From NCBI GenBank assembly GCA_004369085.1, contig ML210188.1:1-64000 (forward strand): 64,000 nt of DNA, given 5' to 3'. The notes under the pieces were generated by a model. That model was not told the origin of the DNA. It ran no database searches and saw nothing but the letters and a program-made list of their open reading frames with translations. Shown here piece after piece: positions 10,505 through 22,017 of this stretch; within the stretch, counting starts at the first letter, position 1; the number at the start of each line of letters is the position of its first letter. A program made the translations under genes and the position numbers. Origin of the DNA: Coprinopsis marcescibilis. Taxonomy: Eukaryota; Basidiomycota; Agaricomycetes; Agaricales; Psathyrellaceae.

Positions 10505-13127
10505 TTACTGGAGCGCAGCAGGAAGGGCATCGTAAATAGGACACAAGTCCAACCACTCCTGTTTGATTATCTGGGCTGTGGGTCCGGACCGTTGCTCAGC
10601 TGGAGCTTCAGCGAACACGACCGCCAATCCAGCTTCAAGATGCCAATCTGACAAAGTGAAGTTAGTGATGTTGACACTTCTCAAACGACCGGGTGAAAAC
10701 CTACCGATATCTGTTGGAGGAATCCATAGATGAGACGTCAACCAATACTCAATTAGTGAAGACAAGGACGGGCTACTCACGGCAATGGAGGAACCTAGGA
10801 AAGGGTACAAGCAAGTCAGCCCAAATCCCACTATTTCGTACAGAGGCGGCTTACCATGGGCCTGGGTTGTCCGCCCTAAATCGGATTATACCTGTTCCAC
10901 CTTTGATGGCCACAACATCTCTCCTAGGCGGGTTCACGTAGTTTGCTGGCCCTGAATTGCCTTGAATTACATCGAAAGCATGGCCGTGCAGGCTGTTTCG
11001 CATCGAGTTAGTCGTCAACTTTCAAAATAAGCCGCAACTAAATACTCACTGGAATGGACTAAGTGAGCGAGTTAGAGGGATCAATTATATGCTCAAAATC
11101 TAAAAGAAAAGGGTAGGAACGCACTGATCATGACCTGTGAAGGATTATACTTAAGTGTACGATCAATTAGGGGGCGACAAACATGCATACCGTTAGCAGA
11201 GCCATGAAGGTGAAGTTCAACGACTTCGTTGTGATTGAGAACGAGGGTGTGCTCTGTCGTCGCGAAGTCACTGGGCAAAGTGGCACCGCTCATGATCTTC
11301 AGCAGAGTCGGGATGTTGGGTGAGTGGTATTGAATCCCGTTGAACATCCACTAACATAGGAGATGAGAATGAAATTAAGTAATGGTACAGAGTTTTGGGT
11401 GTGAATAGACGCCTACCTTCGTGCCGCCACTGGTCGAACGGGAGAATTCGAGGTCGATGACCCTGTCAGCGGGACCACTCCCTCCCGGAGGCCCAGGGTT
11501 CTCGAGTGGTGCCAGCTGATATTCTTGAAGAACGTCATCCGGGTCCCTATCCGCTCTAGTTGAAGGTTGAGCATTCGGGGCGCCGTCGTAATGAAGGACG
11601 GCGTAGACATCCTCTTCATCCACTGAAAGTATACATTCCTCAGTCAGAAGGTCATGAGCATGAACTTGCACACGTACGATTATCGTTGTCACTATGGTGC
11701 TGCAGATCCATGGGTGCGCGGATCCAGTAGTTTCGAACCGGCTGGTTTGCGTGCAACACGGCCGAGTAACGCTGACCCGCATAGATGTTGAAGCCATCCA
11801 CGGTCTTGGCGACATGGTTAACTCCGTCAACCTACGGTTCATTAGATGATGGACAGTTGGGTTGATTCAACAGCAGAAGAGTACCTCGATGATGGTAAGC
11901 TTGTGGCTCTCAACAGAGAAAAGGAAGCTTCCGTAGGCAGAGATGTTCACGATACGGAGACGGTACTTCTTTCCTTGAACAACATTCACTCGGGCACGAG
12001 TGACTGATGGTCCTCCAACGTAGCGACCAATGCCGTTGATAGTCCCCGAATCCGGAACCTTGCAGAAGTCAGAATAGGGTATGAATGCGCAGAATCAGGT
12101 GCGTACCGGTTCATGGTTACCTGCCATGTAGGTGGCCTGTATACCCGGTGCGGCCTGTTGAAAAGTACGATCAGTGAGCTGCAGTAAGAAAGAGAATACT
12201 AGGCCAAATTACCAGGTGATACCAATCGCCGAGCTGGATAACCGTATTGGCGTTGTCCTCGTCATAGAGTGCAGCATGAGGGTCAGTAGGGTCTTAAGCG
12301 CCCTTCGTTAGCATCAAGTCTCTAAGCCACAAGCTGATGTTATTACCGTAGACCACAATGGTGCTGTATAGAGTTTTAGACAGCTATTCTGAAGTATTGG
12401 TATTAGATGAGAGACTCACCCTCGAAGACCATCGACGTATTGTGAGGAAAGGTGACTAGTGAATTGTGAGCTTCGACAAGCCAACAGGAGACGCGGCACA
12501 TTTCATACCTATGGTACCAGTGAGTCCCCGATTGCCCATTCAGGGGGACTGAAGGTGTCATTTCGATCAGAGATGTATCACATATGCACCGTGTTTGACA
12601 GATACAGATACGTACTATCGTAAGTGTACGAGTTACCCGGAGCAATGGGGCACTGCGTAACCATAGCCGCTGTGAATGGGCTGAGTCATTAAAACCAAAG
12701 GTACGAACCAATTAGGAGCACTTACGTCCTCAGATGCGGTCCGCCCTTGGAACTGGAAGGATTCAGCGCTCAACGGTAAACGTGCCCCAGAACCACGATT
12801 CAACTCACCAACCCATGCCAGTGGATCGAAGTACTGCGCCTATGATGGCTTCAACATTGGTGTTCTCAAAATAAAACGTGATATACAATACCTCATATTG
12901 GGGTTGGTCAACTGGTTGTTGACGGTAATGTGCAAAACGTCGTTCTTTGTCGCTTGAATCAAAGTACCAGGGAAGACGCCATTGACAGTGACGGCGGCAC
13001 GAGTGAAGCCATCTGGAGCAATGTTTGCGTTCTGGATATTAAAAGTGTAGAACACATCCGCCGACAAGGTGGTCGCGAATAGCGTGAAGAAAGAGAGGGT
13101 TTTAAAAGCAGGGGTGAGTCGAACCAT
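10505..13127 (-). CDS. Laccase (multicopper oxidase), copy 2
   Basis: Reverse-strand laccase of 528 residues in 19 exons. In reading order they are 13127-12892, 12839-12809, 12752-12722, 12669-12616, 12548-12509, 12455-12420, 12363-12347, 12292-12213, 12154-12107, 12058-11885, 11831-11678, 11622-11417, 11350-11191, 11134-11125, 11058-11050, 10992-10855, 10794-10781, 10710-10705 and 10647-10505. The signal peptide and all copper motifs ([30 protein letters not shown]) are intact. Exon sizes match copy 1 almost one to one. Copy 2 lacks the intron that splits HW from YH in copy 1, and two exons are 3 nt shorter. Exon 3 needs a weak donor (GTGCTC at 12721) although a perfect-looking GTAAGT lies 4 nt before it. 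Using that site would frameshift the protein. Convergent with copy 1. Confidence 0.95.
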
Positions 13128-16100
13128 TCTTTTGGGAGAGGGGAACGACCTAAGGGTATCAAGATCATTGGTTGCCTTTAAAAAGCCTTGGAAAGTTGCC
13201 TAGCAGAAAAACAAACAAAGGATCGCGATTGCCGCTTTCCTTGACGGAAACCCAAACCCTTGCTCCATCGCACCAGAATAAAGACTGACCTAATTCTAGA
13301 ATTGTGAAGATCTCCATTTACCATGATAGCACTCATGGTGTTCTGTCCCAGATCCATTTTGACTAGGAGATGCCGAAGTGGACCGTGATTCCGTGACAAA
13401 TGCAGCCGGTCAACGGAGAGTGTATCAGGGAAGGGTCCGAAGAGATGACACTTCGTCGTGAGCCTGACTGTTCCTGAATGTGGTCTGTGTCACGGCATGG
13501 GTGAGGTCTAATCAATCCGGAGTATGGGCATTGCTGTCTTCGAACCAGTTAGAGTTGAAGTGCGAACTCCAAACACCAGATCAACAATTACATAGTTCCA
13601 CATTAATATTGAGGCTTTCTACCAAAGTAGACTTAGTAAGATAGGGATCCTCCAAAGTCGATTGTAAACGACTTAACTGCTTTAAATCGCATTCGACTGT
13701 ACTCTGTCATAGGCATCCCACGCCACCAGCTGGGGAATGCAGTATACCCAGCAGTTTTTGCCTACTCAAGATGAAAGGGGATCCGATTCTCATGGAAAAC
13801 TTAGCACCATCTGCAGCCTGGCAGGTCGTAATTCTGGAAACACAATAAACCGTGTCTGTCGGGAATATTTCAGAATGGTGCCTAGATAGTCGTGAGTGAT
13901 GGCGTTCGCAAGTGAAAAGAGGAGAATCGGAAGAGAGCTACCAACCGTGAGTGGCCCAGTCGTCGCCGCCAGGCCAGAGTCATTCAGGTTTGTTTTCGTA
14001 GGTTTGAGCAAGTACGCCGGTGCATGTATACTGTCGGGTAATACGAGCCGGAATTCTGTCGAGGCACACTGCGATGAGGCAGACCAGGGTCGGTGGATAC
14101 GTACATTTATCTTCTTTAAGATAGACTCGGGTCAGGTGAGGTGGGGAACAAAATTCACTGGACTTGGGGTGGCCGCATGCGCAGTATCATTCCTATGTTG
14201 GATTCTGACAAGTTGAGAGAAGTGCAAAATAGGGAAGGCCGCCACAACGTAAATCAGGCATCCGTGCCAACACAGCAAGATGAGAGGGGCTTAGACAAGC
14301 CGGGGCCAGAACTCTGAAAGGATATTATGCGAGCAATCCTCTTTCCTTACCAAAGTTACCATTAAACGGGTAAGAAAGCGGTCACCTTTCCTCTGGGACC
14401 CAGTAAATGGGAAGGCATACCTCTTCTCGGCGTACCATTAAGTCTGTAACTCTTGGTCAGCATATATACACGTCGAGTGATGGAAATGTAAAGTTGGTTT
14501 CCACGTCAGACTACAGTGGGTTGACACCACCGAATCAGTGCAATCGAAGAATGGAAGCAGGGAGTTGCGATCTCGGAGGAGCATCTCCCACTGATCCTGC
14601 AGTCGACCCAAGGAATCAGCCCTGTCCTAGCTCTTTGTGGGTTGTGATTCTATGCTTTCCGTCCACGCGTATGTGCGGACTGTGGATACTTCAACTCAAC
14701 CATAACCATGCAGAGCCATTTTCTCCAATAGTATTGAGACGGCTCCAAACCAAGTCCGGGAAATAGTATATACTGGGTGTGCCTCTCACCTTTGTGAATT
14801 GGGCCCATTATTCGTGAGGTACAGAAATGCAAGGGCTCCAGAACTTGTCCAGAACTGGACATATATATCTGCGGTTTCCCGCAATGAAACTGTCCAGGAA
14901 ACAGTTAGAATCCGAGATCACTAGTGACAAATCCAAGGCACGACTCACGCCCCAAAAGGAAAACATCTGTGGACCTTATTCTTTACACCTTGAGGTATCT
15001 TGAAGAAGGGCTTGTTCCGAACCTAATGGTAGCGCGAACTTGAAGGTGGGCAGTCGTCGACTATTTTGCTGTCCAGCCTCCACGAAACAATGGAAAACAG
15101 TGACCAACAGTTTCCCGTTCGGAGATCGACGGATCAATATATCATCCCGAGGTCCCAATAAGGAATATTGCGGGCTGCCAGCCAATGTTACAGTTGATAG
15201 CGTCCCGCCGTGAAGACGGTCGGTCTTGGTATGAGACTACCGCGCATGACTACTATCGGCTAGCTGACTCTGAGCTAAGTACGAATGTACCAGCACACGA
15301 TTAATTCTGTGGTCACTTTGTGGGGCTCTCGGAGATGTACAAGGCCTGCTCTGTCCAGGTAGTTAAGGCGTGGGGCGTGAACGACCAATTTATGGATTAT
15401 ATACAGGGTTTCATCTGTAAATACGCAAAACATCATGTGCAGCCTTGCGAACGCACAACGACTTCACCATCTTCCACGAGTGAATTGATAACTCGACTGA
15501 GGTAGGCTACGTGACAGAAGTCATAAAGTTAATATCCTTGGATTCCGACCAAGAGCGTTTCCTGTGCTAGGACCAATTCAGAATGAGCATCGCACAGTTT
15601 GGCTAACAGCTGCCAGATCTATCTTTATGTCCTCGCAAAGCCCGCCTCCCTCTTCGGTCAGTCTCAATTTCTCCAAAGTATTTCCGTGGGCGGATCGTGT
15701 TCAGTCTGCGTCTTCTCCCTTTGCGTCTCGATCTCACTGACAGAAATCGCAGGAATCCCAGCACAGGAGGACAAAAGTCACCAGTAGCCTCAATCTTAGT
15801 ATATTCCTTGAGACATATTGCCTTCACGGATTAGGATTATCCACAGCCATTCGGGTAGAGTAGTGCCAATATGGCTTATCTGTGACCTAGAGGCTATGAG
15901 CTACATACCCCAGTGCCAGTGAGCGTTACCCCATGTTCAACTTGTCATTCGGACGCATTACTCATGTCTCATAGATCTTCGAGGTACATATGTACATCAG
16001 GTGTGCAACTGTCGTCCATCTACGTCAGGTCGGTTGACGATCGATGCACAGCAGCGGTTATTTTCTCCCAGCAACTGAGAAATATCAGTATGTATGTTGA

Positions 16101-16371
16101 TCAACATAAGCCTTGAAGCAGGCCCAGGGAAAAACCAAATCACTATACTCATGAGACGAAACCCTGTTATTGATTCCCTGAGCTACGCTTCTATCAAACT
16201 CACAGCGTTAGACGGCGCCGTATGTCAGACTTACTATGTATATCTCATGGGAACCATCCCTATACTTGACTCCCTGATGATCAGTGATGTAGATGTACTG
16301 GCACTTAAGCCAGTCTTCTTTAGGGATTGCAACCAGCTCCCTGCCCTCACCGTCGCAATCCAGCTCGCACC
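13128..16371. other. Long intergenic region (3.2 kb), no gene recognised
   Basis: The left end is the promoter of laccase copy 2, which is read leftwards from 13127. Beyond it, short open stretches on both strands (for example 13896-14216, 14407-14766 and 16094-16371) show no family motif and cannot be spliced into a longer product. No long repeat or transposon terminus is visible. It may contain decayed genes. Confidence 0.5.
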
Positions 16372-18084
16372 ATGCCGGCCATGGCGAGCATCCACATTGG
16401 CGAGACAGTCGGACAAAGTGGAATGACGCCACTTCCCCAACTTCAGGCCGGCAAAGGGATCCACCACACAGATCTCACCTTCTCGTTCTTTACCGTTGCA
16501 TTCGAAAGTCTTCTGGTTGGTATTTTCTTCGTCCTGACTTCTGTAGCCCTTTATCTCTGGACCACACGTTCTCGCGGCTCCCTAGGGTTAATCCTATCAG
16601 CATCGCAGCGGCCTAGCTCGACAAAATCCGTGTCTAGATTCCAAGCACGTACTCAGCTCTTGCGTGCATGCTCAAGGAACCCTCTGGTATTTGGAAGCCT
16701 GGTTCTCCTGCTGTGCATCCTCTTGGTACGTCCAATGTTTCTCTTAGAGTGCCTCTGCTTATCGCACTAATTCATCGTACATAGCACTGGATATGCACAC
16801 TGTATCGACTCCTCCAGGCCGTCGAAATGATCAAGTCAGGGGAATCGCCCATTGATTTCTATGAAAACTATTCCCATCCAAGCTTCATTCTGATGTCTTC
16901 AGCAGTCACGGTGGGGATTCCTATCGCCGATTCATTGCTGGTAAGTGATGAACAACCGCTGACCATTTGTTGAAGTGCAGGAATGATGACTCATATTAAT
17001 CCATCAGATTTGGCGCTTATGGGTAGTGTCTGGCCGGTCTGACCTTTCTCGGTGGTTGATTTTACCACCAATCATCACCGCTGTTGGATTCACTGGTGGG
17101 TTAGACCTACTAGCTCGCCAGCTCTGTCCATTGACATCGACAACTCCTTTCAAGTGTGTGGTGTACGCGTTACGACATGGTTTGCTCTTGGTCGCACGAA
17201 CAACGACTTCTATTCTCCCGAAGTTAAGGACTGGATTCTGTGCAACGTGATCCTCACAGCGTTGTAGGTGACGGCATAGTTCTCATGCACCTCATCGCTG
17301 ACAGGGCTCGTATTTAGTGCGAACGTATATTGCACAAGTAAGCTCTTGATATATTTCCTTTCGCAGAGTTGCTTAAGCGCGTCATCTCGTCCAGTTTGCC
17401 TGACTTCCCACATTTACAAAATCAATTCAAAAACTTCAGAGTACACAAAGGTTGATCGCAAAGTGAGTGGTTTTTAAATAGAGAAACGACTCTTACATAT
17501 TTCAACTGCTCGCAGCCGGTCCTGGTAGTGATAATAGAAAGTGCAGGCTTGTACAGGCAAGCTCTCACTGTTGCCAAAACCATGACGATGCTTACCTCCA
17601 CACAACTAGCGCGTGGTGCCTTCTCACCCTGATAGCGTACCAGAGCAAGTCCACGATCTCCCTCCTGGCGTTCGACAACGGGCCTGCAGTCGCCGGTATC
17701 GCCTTCATGCTGATCAACGTGCGGGCAGCCCTTGGTTGGGATATCCGTCCGGAGGCCGAGCTCGCGCCGCTTCCCTTTGTGGACGAATTCCGGAACAAGT
17801 TTGGCATTGCGAGTAGGCGCTCGTCGAGCTTGTCGTCTATGTCTTTCGTTTCCGTAAGGAGCAGCCGGCGGTCGCGCCGATATGATCCATACTGGGAGGA
17901 CCTCAGACGTCGAGAAAGTGTGGAAGATCGGATACGTGAAGCTCTGTCATATCCAGATATGCAATGCCAGGAAATACTGTCACTTCCGTCGCCCCTTCTA
18001 TTATCTTCAGGTACCGGCGGTCGTGGGGAGAACCCGCAGGGACCTAGTTCATGTATATATAGTGTCAAATCCGATACCTGTTAA
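16372..18084 (+). CDS. Multi-pass membrane protein, Agaricomycete-expanded family (paralogue B)
   Basis: Paralogue of the gene at 8768. The closing model has 421 residues in exons 16372-16725, 16785-16940, 17008-17095, 17155-17263, 17318-17337, 17440-17462, 17516-17556 and 17610-18084. The ATG sits in a good CACCATG context. Family words are LLIWRLWVV, VLVVIIESAGLY and AFMLINVRAALGWD. The last intron (17557-17609) is GC-AG. Relative to paralogue A, the segment between the fourth and sixth helices is about 20 residues shorter. The unspliced sequence there has two in-frame stops (17265 and 17277), so this gene may be damaged or may use an isoform I cannot resolve. The function of the family is unknown. 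Confidence 0.65.
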
Positions 18085-18756
18085 TTGTGCCCAGATTCAG
18101 GTGACGATTGGAGGTACTTGCGCATCATACCTTGAGCTTTAAAGCCAGTGAGAGCGCCACTTCGGACAGGCTAACTCAGTATCATGATCACCCCATCAAG
18201 GACACATACTTGCTACTGTGGCATAACCGTTATTTTGTTCTGAAGTGACATACGACTCGTGCTTTATACAGATTTACCGCGCTCGATCTAAAGGAATGAG
18301 GGCCATCGAGAGACGTTGCAGCTTCTGTGCAGTCCGCAGCATGTAAATAGCCTCACAGCCGGCTACGCTCCAGGGGGCCTACTTCCCTTCTTCCAGAATT
18401 AATGATCCACGGCATTTTCATCGACGAAGGCATCTAGATCAAGGTCGGTTCTTCGGCTCTTCTCAAAACATGACTTGAAGTAGAAGCAATCAGCCAGACG
18501 CTGCAGTGTATCCACAACCATCACAACTCACCTCATTGGCAATTAGGAGACTAGCAGTGGAGACCAACACGGCATGTTTCCTCCATTGGGACCAGTCGCA
18601 AACAAAACAATATCAATACCAATACTTAACCCAAGAATGTAGTACACAGTGGATCTTATGACTGACCACGTGGCTGAGCTTTAGCAAGAATGTCCGCTCT
18701 TTGTTCAACTTGCTATAAAGGCCGTCTTCGCTGTCTCATACCAGAAGTCCCCCAGA
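18085..18756. other. Intergenic region upstream of the MYND gene
   Basis: About 670 bases between two plus-strand genes. It presumably holds the 3' end of the membrane protein gene and the promoter of the MYND gene. There is no supported open frame. A CAAT word lies near 18478, but its importance is unclear. Confidence 0.4.
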
Positions 18757-21092
18757 ATGGCTTCCACATCCGAGTCCGACCAACACATATCCATAGCCTT
18801 GGACCTCTGGTCCGCGATCGCGAAGATGGCTCTCGTCCAGCCACCTTTGCCCTTCTTGCTGTGTGCCAATCGAAGAATCCCTGAGAAAATATGTACCGTT
18901 CCAGGTAGTAAATCATGCGCTGCCTGCAAGCTTGTCTCGTACTGCTCGAAGGTGCGATGCTGAGCGAGTCCTTCTACGTGAGCACCCTGCTGATTCTGCT
19001 GCGTAGGAATGTCAAAAGGCCCATTGGAGTACGCATAAGAAAGGCATGTTCGCCCCTCATCCTAGGGCAACGCGGTGACAAACTCCCTAGCCTTGGATCA
19101 AACAGATTGCAAAGATCACATTCGATCCAAGGACTGGAGGCCAGTCTGGATACGCGAGCGGCGCCCACCGAGCTTCCTAAATCACGGTCCTCCCGACAAT
19201 TTGGAAAGCAAGTTCGGCAAACATATCATGGCAGGGCCGCAAGCACTCGGTATAGGTCTTTCATTGTGAGTATAAGCTTACTATATGTGCACCATTTGTG
19301 ACTTTCCATAGGTGGGGAAATTCTCCAGCCTTTGATGCAATCAATCTGGCGAAGAATGAGATGGATCCAAGTCGAGACTTCGCGATAGCTTTTGCTGGTA
19401 CGCTGTCTGAGAGAATGCTGTATGCAGATACTGACAGCTCTACTTACAGCGTCAGGGGATCTTCGTCATGTGGTAAAGACAGTAAACGGGCTCCCGGAAG
19501 ATTACAGCGGACATCTCAAGATGGTCATCAACGATAACAGCATGCCAGTCGTGTGCAGGAATGTGGCCCTTCTTATCATTTTAGGAACTGTCGAGGACCC
19601 CGTCTACGCCGCCGACATCGCGCTTCATTTTTGGTATTCAACCCACTTCCCCACCCAGTATCACGCACAAATATCAGCTTCCATCGTCGCATTCCTGACC
19701 CACAGCCATGAACAAGAAGTACCCTTTCCTGTAGGGGAGAAGGCTAAAATCTCTGTCGTGCTTGAAGGTGGCCCGCCGTTCTCTCTGGACTATTTCAGCC
19801 ACTTCACGATGCCATCGTCTGCGTCTGCAGAAGAGGCTCGCGCCGAGTATCTCCGCATAAGGACTGCGTATTCTCGACGTGATTTTAGAGACCGGATTTA
19901 TTCTGGTCTCCGTCCATCTCATCGGGCCGCTGTCCAAAAATATCAACAACTCGGCATAATCCTTCCTTTCGGAGCTCTTGACGACGAGTTTGATTGCGCG
20001 AACTCATCTCTCTTCTCCTTGGACGGGCGCTGGTTGCAGTCAGACTTTGCCGATCCACTCGAAGGATGGGAGTAAGTGCTGTCCTCGCCTAGTCACAAAG
20101 GCTAAACACTCTAACCTGTCTATATATGTAGCATAGCAGAAGTAGTCGAAGCGGGGAAGAAGTACGGTGCATGCTCAGAGGATATCTATGGATGCCTCTA
20201 CTTCTTCCTCTCTGACCAGCTGCGTACCTTTGCTAGTCGTCTCAGAAGGTTCCACATTACCTTCACTCTGCTTTCGCTTGACATGACTGTGCTGGCAAAA
20301 GGTATACGCGAGAACGTTTGGAGTACCGGAGTTCATGATCTCCCTTCTTCCATTCGTTTTGACCGCATTCTGGTTTCGAACACTGTGGATCCCAACTATG
20401 TTGGCATCCGTGCTGTTCTAAACGCATGGGGCCCATTTCTGGCATGTACTCAAACAGCGTCAATCGTTGCATATTTCATGAACTGGACACTCGTCCAGCA
20501 AGATGGGCGTGCACAGGCAGCGGGAAGCTCTGTGGTCAAACGAATCACGAAAAAGCTAGTAGCTCTCAACAAGGTCAGCATACTTATGAACTGGCTGAAA
20601 TCTACTCATGGCCCGCTTTCCGTCTGCAGGAGTTTGTTGACCAGCTTACAACGGCCGAGGAGGGAGCATCGTCAGTATACTGGATTTCAAAAGGCATCGA
20701 TCTATTCTACGACAACTCGGAGGCTTTTTCTACGTATTTAAAGAAGCAGGGTCTTGACCGTATTCTTCAGGAGCTTGGACTGGTGCTCAAAAAAAAGAAT
20801 ACAGTTGTTCCCCATGTAAGCAAAATTGCCTATCCCGCGCACTTGAACCAGTTCTAACTAATAATTTAAACACTTCACTTCACAGCGGATTGGAGTCTCA
20901 CTTGGAGCACAACCAAGCGCTCTGCCAGACAAGTTTGACGACCCTGAGGTCTTCTATCTCTACGTGAGTACTACAGAAACGGCTTACCTTACACTTGAAC
21001 TCACTCCACCATGCCGATCCAATGTCTTTAACTAGACTAAGCTTCAGAGCTATACCTGGGTGGAACGGTTTGTAGAATTCGGACAAAAGTAG
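18757..21092 (+). CDS. MYND zinc-finger and DUF4470 domain protein
   Basis: Predicted 616 residues in nine exons: 18757-18951, 19007-19028, 19091-19265, 19312-19397, 19450-20071, 20132-20573, 20630-20815, 20886-20963 and 21048-21092; all phases close. The MYND finger is near residues 50-85: CAACKLVSYCSK is joined across an intron to ECQKAHW and followed by a Cys in LDQTDCKDH. KDWRPVWIRE and the DUF4470 domain (LWGNSPAFD, ASGDLRHVVKTVNGLP) follow. A long helical C-terminal region ends in YTWVERFVEFGQK. Proteins with this architecture are numerous in Agaricomycetes; MYND fingers mediate protein-protein contacts, and the family role is not known. The 22-nt second exon carries the core of the finger. 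Confidence 0.88.
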
Positions 21093-22017
21093 TGTTCGGG
21101 GATCCATTATTGCTCATACGCACATTTCATTTCTCTATGATACATACATAGGGTAGTGAGACTTGAAGAATTTATCTCCTCAACATGCGCTGGCTATTTT
21201 CTTTTTACGTCCAAGCGTTTTAGCGCCTGGGGCATAATAAACCAGCACAGCCTCACCCAAATGAAGAGCAAACCAATGTCTTAGTGGGCGCAACAGTGAA
21301 CTTGAAGTTAGAAATTGGGTTTGGTAAAAAATGTTGAGCGAATCTCTGTGCCAGCTTAGCACCAACGTATTACGATTTCCTTCCAGATTGTGGCATAGGT
21401 ATTTGGTAAACGGTGCAATTCGGGTGTTTCATATGATATACTTGGTTCGTATTCGCCTTGTAACTCGAGATCCTATGTCCAGAACAAACATGATTGCTCT
21501 TGCAAATGTCCCAACCTTCGCTACATGCGAGAGTCGAGACGATGATGGCGCGCATTGTTAACCGAATATCGATACAGGTGCAAGCGTAGAAGAGGGGGTT
21601 TATATCGGCGAGAACATGTACAAGATACAAGAAAGTAGTACAACAGCGATGATTGGTATGAAGTGGTAATGCAGAATAACATGAGTGGATAGTCATGAGG
21701 AGACGTACAGGGATCATGAGATCATAAGATTACTGAACAGTGGCAAGAGAAATATGAACAGTGACAAAGCGATCAAAAAGAAAAAGGCCCAAAAGAGATA
21801 CAAGAGAGCAATGCAGAGTATAAGCCCGAAATGTTCGCGAGGAGTAATACATTGCAGTCGACAAAACAACACAGTTCATAAATGCCCCGGAGATTAGCTT
21901 ACGTTTGAAGCTTTGGTGAGCGAATGAGTTCGGGACAACGATAACGCACAAGCAAAACCCTGGACACCCGGACGCGGTCCCGACCAGCGAACGGAGGAGG
22001 AAATGCAACGAGCGCTT
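21093..22017. other. Convergent gap between the MYND gene and the Tup1 gene
   Basis: Two genes end towards each other here. The 925 bases should contain both 3' untranslated regions. A-rich tracts such as gatcaaaaagaaaaaggccc near 21770 are visible. No open frame with a recognisable product was found. Confidence 0.4.

Noticed and set aside
13128..16371. Transposable element in the gene-poor gaps
   Set aside because: I looked for terminal repeats, reverse transcriptase or transposase motifs here and in 46299-49297 and saw none.
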